Notes under the pieces: generated by a model
Seen by the model: the letters and a program-made list of their open reading frames with translations, nothing else
Databases searched by the model: none
What the model was told of the DNA's origin: nothing
Made by a program: the position numbers and the translations under genes
In this document: one piece after another, positions 57,606-64,000 of the stretch
Layout of the letters: each line of letters starts with the position of its first letter
How positions within the stretch are numbered: position 1 is the stretch's first letter
NCBI GenBank assembly: GCA_963920765.1
Contig: OY987249.1
Span: forward strand, 8,866,817 to 8,930,816
Direction of reading: 5' to 3'
Source: Ulota crispa
Taxonomy: Eukaryota > Streptophyta > Bryopsida > Orthotrichales > Orthotrichaceae
DNA: 64,000 bases

Positions 57606-60356
57606 AAACCCCCAAAAAAGCGACAACAAAAAGATCATGTCATGACAATAAAAAAACCATCTCACATCCAATCATAAATTGTCACTTACAAAATTCATGT
57701 TCCCTTATGTTAACTTGTGTGTCTGGTTTGGTTGCCCGAGTGTTAAGGGGTTCAGAATGAAAGACACCATAACATGAAAGCAAACAAAAAACATCATAAT
57801 GTGAAACATGAAAGCAAATGAAAGACACCATAACAATAAAGCAGCCTTATGCTGTGTAAAATGATGTATCAATGTTGTATTTAACTAAATATGGACTATT
57901 TGTGATAGATGTTTGTGTATAATTATGGATTATACAAGACATAGAGATCTCCAAATGCTTTAATCCAACCAATGCAAAATTTTAGGATATCTCTCCATGT
58001 TTGGGCTTTTACATAAAAACCTTGGGAGATGTCCCCACGCTTTTGCATATAATTCTTCGAGTTTTTCATAAATTATTAATTATGAACTTTGCAAAGTCTA
58101 CATTTAGTTAAATATGGCATATCTTTTTTTATATGGATTTAATAGCAAGTGAGTGGCTGAGTGCCGCTTGTTTAGAAACAAGATCCATTGAGGTTATGAA
58201 AGATAGATTCATGCATTCACTGCTGTAGGATTTTGTTGTAGCCTGTTGTCTTAAGATTTAATATGTCCTGTTCTTTTGTTAGCCTTTATAAGCTTGCGAA
58301 TCTCTTCACTTTGAAAGTCAAAACTGCATTCTAATAATTTCCAAATCATGGGTGGTTCAAGATTGATTGACTTTTCAACATGATTTTTTTTAGTTTATTC
58401 TCCTTTTAGTATATCTCCTATTTGTGGGTAAACACAAGATAATATGAGTCACTCAAGGAACAGTTATTGCTTATTTTGAGATTTTTTTTCATGGACTTTT
58501 CATTGAAAGAATTGAAATATTTTGAAATTATTAAAAATAATAATGTCTCATTGTTTCTATGCTTGTAGGCTTACTTAGTGATAATGAATAAATAAAATTT
58601 CAACTTCAATGTTTTATCAAGAGGAATAATATCAAACCTTTAACCATTCCTTTTTGGTTTGTATTTGTATTTTATAATTAAGAAAAAAAGAGAATATTGA
58701 TTGAAATTGAAAGTATTTTGGACAAGACATACCATTCATAACAACATGGATGTTGCTTGTGACTCCAATTATCTTATGCCAATAAATTTTCTATTAATGC
58801 ATTTAACATTTGACAAGAAGATGGATTAGGTATCTCTTGTGCAATTTTAGTCTCTTAATCCCTAAAGGATGTTGCCTACCAAAAGTGTTGGTTGTATTCA
58901 TATGAGGATCATTTTGTACTTGAAGAGATGGCTTCATGATAAATGTCAAAAATCCCCCAAAAAATACTAGTTCACTGGTAGTATGTTTATGACTTGGCTT
59001 GAAATTTACAACCTCCATTGGGATTTATGTACTACCCAAATACCCCATCCATATACAACACATGAGAGCATATACAACATAACAACATCCTTTAGGGGCT
59101 AACACAAAGAATTACAATTGGTGCCTAGCACTTCTATTCTTGGAATAGCAAGTTAAAATTGATAATTCCTATATATGTCTAAATTTGTTCATGTTGGGGA
59201 AAATTTGAAATCCAAAGACGTATGTCTTTAAAAATGGTGGCACTCAAGATGGATGGCTCTTGTTGTTTTTGTCCATGTGATATAGTTATAGGAATTGCCT
59301 CTACCAAACTCTTTATGTATGGTGATTGTGGGATCAAAATTTTCTTTTTTTTGGATAGATTTAGCTTCATTACTTGTTAAAGAATTAAAACCTTTGAAGA
59401 TGATTGATGATGACTATAGGTGACTAGTTTTTCATTCAAATTCAAGCAAAGGTCCCTTGGGGTAGGCCAACGGATTTTGTTGCAAGACAGGCGAATTAGG
59501 CCCACCCCAATAGGATACCCGCCCCCAAGAGATAACCAACAATTTATTCCTCGTGCACCTCCATTTCAAGGGTTTCATCATGATATTCCTTGAACATTTT
59601 ACAACATTATTTATTCATGTAGGATATCCTTGGTATACAAAGTAGGTTTTATGAGTGTAGTTTGCTAGTCTCTATTTGATACAGTTTAGAATATGATAAA
59701 TACAAAATAGTCTTCTTTTGGTTATGACATATGGAAGAAAATGTTAATTTATTGCAAAATTTAAACTTGTCCTTTCAATTTACACCTGTATTCTTCTTCT
59801 TCTTTCTCAAAAGCACTGTTTTATTATCCTTCTGTTTATATGAGCTAAGACAGAAATCGTCACGCACATCTATGTATCTATCTTAAAGTATCTTTGTAAT
59901 TGTTAGTTAAGTATTGAGGCATGATCTTTGCCACCAGATTAAATCAAATTGTTATGACTCTTAGCCTCCTTCTTTCTATTAACATAACGAGTCTTCTAAA
60001 CCCATTTACCAAGATAAATGAATAGTGGCGAGATTTTAAGTGGGGACTAAATACATATGTCTTTTCATGTCAATCTATACCTCTTTTAGTTTTGAATTTC
60101 AGATTTAAATTTTTAAAATATTCAAAGGAGTTCATTTCAATTGTCTTTTTGTCTCCCTCCCTACCCCTTTGTTTTCAATTTAAAATACAAAGTAATAGTT
60201 AACAAATAAGGTTCATTGAAAATGTCCTTTCACCTTCCAAATATCAAGTAAAACACTGGTCACAATATACCAAATGTTTTTTGTTTTTTGTTTATGTTGT
60301 AGGTTGACTGGTCGTAATTACCCAACGGATGAGTAAGAGGGGCATTTTTTTATATA
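57606..60356. other. AT-rich spacer without recognised features
   Basis: Very AT-rich. Short ORFs only. No repeats with clear ends were seen. Confidence 0.45.
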
Positions 60357-60414
60357 GATAGACAAGTCCTGATCCCATTTTGCTACCGCAAAATGGTCTC
60401 AAGACTTGTCTATC
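60357..60414. repeat. 58-nt hairpin with two paired blocks
   Basis: GATAGACAAGTC (60357-60368) pairs perfectly with GACTTGTCTATC (60403-60414). Inside, CCATTTTGC pairs with GCAAAATGG. It is preceded by GGCATTTTTTTATATAGATAG; a similar GGCATTTTTTTTATAAGGATAG lies at about 61024. It may be the end structure of a transposon, or an inverted pair of short ends. Confidence 0.6.
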
Positions 60415-63400
60415 ATGGTGGTGTGGGATTCAAGTTGGGGGATTTTGAAAAACAAAGAGGAAAATTTACTAAAGAAGGAGGTAGCCCCATTTGGCATAGC
60501 AGAGGTAAATGTGATGTTTCCATTTAGCATAAATACACGAGTTTGCAACCCCATTTAGCATTTTTTTAGAGAAATTCAACTTGAAATTTTTAGTAGAAAT
60601 TTTCATTTGAAAGGAAAGATTGGTATTAAATCAATTTAAATAACTGAAATTAAATAATTCTAATATAGATTTTCTAATAATTTTAGCAAATTACGATGTT
60701 TGTTTGAAGTTAACTTAGGAAAAAGAAATATATGCCATTCATAAAAAGAGTACAAAGGAATTGGATATTTTCTACAGTTAAATTAAAAAATATCCAATGA
60801 AGCACAATTAAATTTAAACAATTACAAACCTGCCCTTTCATTTACCTCCTTAATATTTGAATTTGAACTTCAAATCAATTTGCCCCTTCATCTCTCCCTC
60901 CCCACCCCTTTGTAGTTGAATTTCAATTCCAAGTTGGAAAAAGGTCTTGGCCCTCAGTCAATTACTAATTGTGTCAAACCGACAGACACAAACACACACA
61001 CACAAAATACACTATGGAGAGTGGGCATTTTTTTTATAAGGATAGATGTCACATAGATGATAGTTTTTGTTAATTTTGTACTAGAATTTGAGTCACTAAA
61101 CTATGAATATTTTTAAGTTATTCCCAACATTTTAAACTATGAAAATTCAAGATAAGTTCTATTGAAATTCACATATTATCAATAGTAGAAAGTAGGGTCC
61201 TAATCAAGTTGACTTAAACTACTACAACATGTCCTAATAAACACAAGTGTGTTAAAAATGTCCACATAAAGACATTAAAATCAGCATCATTATGTTGACT
61301 TGAGTCCCATCTCTATAAACGTGTTTTTAAAAGAGGAGGGTTTTCACAAGTTCAAAAATTTAAGAAAAAATAATAGAAACATGATTTTTGATACGTTGCA
61401 TTCAAATTAAAGCCTTCTTTTTCTGTTCTTGTCAAATCTTTCCATCTTACAACCTCCAAGCCGGAGTCCATTTTTGTATAAATGGCCATCATTCATAAAA
61501 AAACACTAATAAGCATTTTATGTTTCATATGTTGTGATTAATTTGACATTGCTGTATCCTTCTTTCATGATCCTTGACTCAATACAATTGAATAAAATCC
61601 ACTACTACAGATATGTTTAGTAAAGTGAAAGTAAAATTTTATTTCAAATTTTGATCTTTTTTTATTTCTTCTATGACTAGCCATCTTTGTTTTCAATACA
61701 AGGCTCTACTTTCACATTGCTGACTTCAAAATATGTGTTGATTGGTAGTTGGTTGGTAGAAGTGCAAAATTGTGGAAAACGCTTGATAGGACAAGATATG
61801 AGAAAGTTATAAGACATTTAATTAATTGTGGAATTTTCATAGAAATATGGACTCTCTATGTGCCTAACATTTAGAGATTTTCTTGTGTTTCATATATCTA
61901 TCAAAGGTTTGCAAGTATCTCTTGATGTTTTGCAAGTATGATCCAATATTTTGCAAAATAAAATAATTTTTGGAATATTATTCATGAAGCTTGGTTAGTC
62001 CATATCAAGATAAATGTGGCATCAGAGGAGGATTAATTTATAGAATGATTTGTAATTGTGAGGTGCAAAATTGTTCTCTTTCTAATTACTATCTCTAAAA
62101 GTATTTTCTCATTATTTTTAACATTGTATTTGAAAAAATCTCATTCGAATATAATGCTTATTTGAAAGTTACTTAAGTTTGGCCAAGTTTATGAATCTTT
62201 ATATGTTTACAAACAAAAAAATGTGATTGTGTAAAGACTTGGTCAAAAAGATCCACTCCTCACGTAGATACTTCCTACACAATTAGTTTGTCACCAAATT
62301 TAAGTTAATTGCATGTTATGATTTAAGCTAATACATTGGGACAAATGAAATTAAGAATTGAAGTATGATACAGATTATTGGTCCATCATGCATTCATGCC
62401 TTTAAATATTGTCAAGTTCAATTTTCATCTATAAGTATGTCATATTCATCAATTTCCGTATCCAAAATTGAATGTGAACAATTTTTCAAGACTTCAACAG
62501 CTCCTTAGCTTAACCCCTAAACAACCCAGCGTGCTACTGCGGCCAAAATAGGGTATTTTTCTTGTATTTAGAGGTGTTGTTGTTTTGGATTTTGCTTGGA
62601 TTTTTGAGGGTTGTGTATTGCTGTTCTTCTCAACCTTTTATGAAGTTCAGCATGTTTCTGCGATTGTTTTTTTGACTTTGCAAAGCATTTGTATTGGAGG
62701 TGGGCTATGAATACGTAGCTAGAGCGTATTTGCAACTTACGGATCCTTGCGGTGGATCCCCAAAATGAACACGTTGCCAAAGCGCCAAGAGCAAGCGCTC
62801 TCATCTAGTCGTTCAGATTCACAATCCACGTCAAGAAAATAACGAAAATCAGATTTGTGTCACCATGGAATTACAATACAGCTAGGATTTTATGGTTCCA
62901 TGTGGTTGTTTAAGGGTTAAGGAACCATTTTGTAAATTGAGAATATATTGGTAGTAGATGAGTAACTTCAAGAACTTTTTAACTTTGGCATGCTGAAAGA
63001 AAATCGGTTTTCTTGATACCACTTTTCCTTATTTGGTACACTTTAGATAAGAACACCGTCTGCCTCTAATTCTCATCTTACAGAACATATAGTTCATCTT
63101 GAGTTTGATAAGGAATTGACTAGACGGAGACGGCCCATACTTTTTGTCCTTTATTCTAGGTGAATGATTTAAATAAACATGTTTTTCCATACATTGTGGG
63201 TTACCTTGCATTTGCCTTTATGTTTTACCAACCCTTTCTTGACTTGCAAAATCGTCATTTAATATGATGTTTTTGGACGCTATGTGATAGTTTTCAAAAT
63301 ACAATTAAGTTACCACATTCATGAAAATGTCCCACGATATATGAAAACTTCAAATTGTGGATACATGCTCTTAATTTCAATTCTCATTAAAACACCCATT

Positions 63401-64000
63401 GTGAAGAGTTTCCGTAAATTTTTAAAACCAAACTGGAAAGGTTTCATTTCATTGGTTTTATTAAATGGCATAAAATATCATTTTCAATCTCAAATTCCAG
63501 TTTTTAAGAACATAAAGTCATACATGCCATATACACTCAACAAATGCATCATTTAGTTGCTATGCACCCCTATCTTCAATCAATAAATGACAAACACATA
63601 TTGCTCTACATTCAATAGTAGAAGCTTTTCATTGTTGAACTAACAAAAATGCGCAAAACAAAATTCAATGAAAAATATTTGTTTATTATTGATAATTATG
63701 TATGAACTATTGAAAAGCCATTAGTTAGCTCCAAAAACCATTCCAAAGCTAGACAGAAATCAGACCAAAATGTCCTTAAACCATAAAAGACCAAGCCCAT
63801 TTTTTTTCACAAAGCACTTAAAACTATCAGTTTTAGTCTTTTAATAATGAGAATACTTTTTCATTTGATAATCTAACCATAGAATTTTGCATTATATTTA
63901 GGTAGAAAGCTCGTTAAAAAGATGTGATAAAAAAATTGTGAAGTCTAATTGTATAGATTGGGAGGTACAATCATTTGAAGTTAGTCTAGAAGTTTTTTAA
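60415..64000. other. AT-rich spacer to the window end
   Basis: Contains a short CA run near 60990-61006 and a small GC-richer patch at 62568-62804 with a minus ORF of 78 codons that is not recognised. No gene supported. Confidence 0.45.

Noticed and set aside
60990-61006. CA repeat as part of a larger satellite or CRISPR-like array
   Set aside because: It is a short simple repeat of a few units with no spacer structure.
62568-62804. Minus ORF of 78 codons as a gene
   Set aside because: No splice context, no recognised domain, and the sequence is low in coding signs despite higher GC.

Overview
The window is nuclear DNA from a land plant. The evidence is large intron-rich genes with GT-AG introns, AT-rich gene-poor spacers packed with MITEs (small non-autonomous DNA transposons), a plant-type PIF/Harbinger element, Stowaway-like CTCCCTCTGTCCC ends and telo-box motifs near promoters. 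I cannot name the species. I built four gene models by hand, following splice sites and reading frame, and every exon sum closes in frame.

Layout. 1-201 is the 3' end of a protein kinase. 202-7062 is repeat-rich spacer holding several MITEs, including a Mutator-like foldback with a 9-bp target duplication. 7063-14465 (minus) is a complete 17-exon gene for the large U2AF splicing subunit (U2AF65, 583 aa). 14719-23313 is a tandem array of four copies of the 5' end of the next gene. One copy is split by a 6.7-kb PIF/Harbinger transposon (15633-22339) and another by a small MITE. Only the last copy runs on into a whole gene, a 100-aa homologue of Asterix/WDR83OS (23314-24329, plus). 24330-27970 holds unresolved coding-like pieces and a Stowaway-like element. 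28098-33318 (plus) is a complete 5-exon IMP dehydrogenase gene (505 aa). Converging on it, 35371-42757 (minus) is a complete 6-exon gene for the 75-kDa subunit of mitochondrial complex I (758 aa). About 430 bp upstream of that start is a tRNA-Tyr(GUA) of organellar type, with a long variable arm. From 43.3 to 64 kb there is no gene I can support firmly, only MITEs, a large inverted-repeat complex (48.4-53.0 kb), an overlapping-ORF patch near 50.2-50.7 kb and one possible membrane-protein 5' end at 55.4-56.0 kb.

How the genes work together. They are housekeeping genes with separate roles: pre-mRNA 3' splice-site recognition (U2AF65), ER membrane-protein folding (Asterix), guanine nucleotide synthesis (IMPDH) and the electron-input arm of respiratory complex I. 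They show no operon-like logic.

The most interesting observation is that intron 1 of the IMPDH gene coincides, to within two bases, with a MITE of a family present elsewhere in the window. Its termini, AAG|GTAG and TACCAG, supply both splice sites. This looks like an intron born from a DNA transposon (an introner). A nested element inside it has a related empty site in a neighbouring copy, which fixes the family's target duplication as TA.
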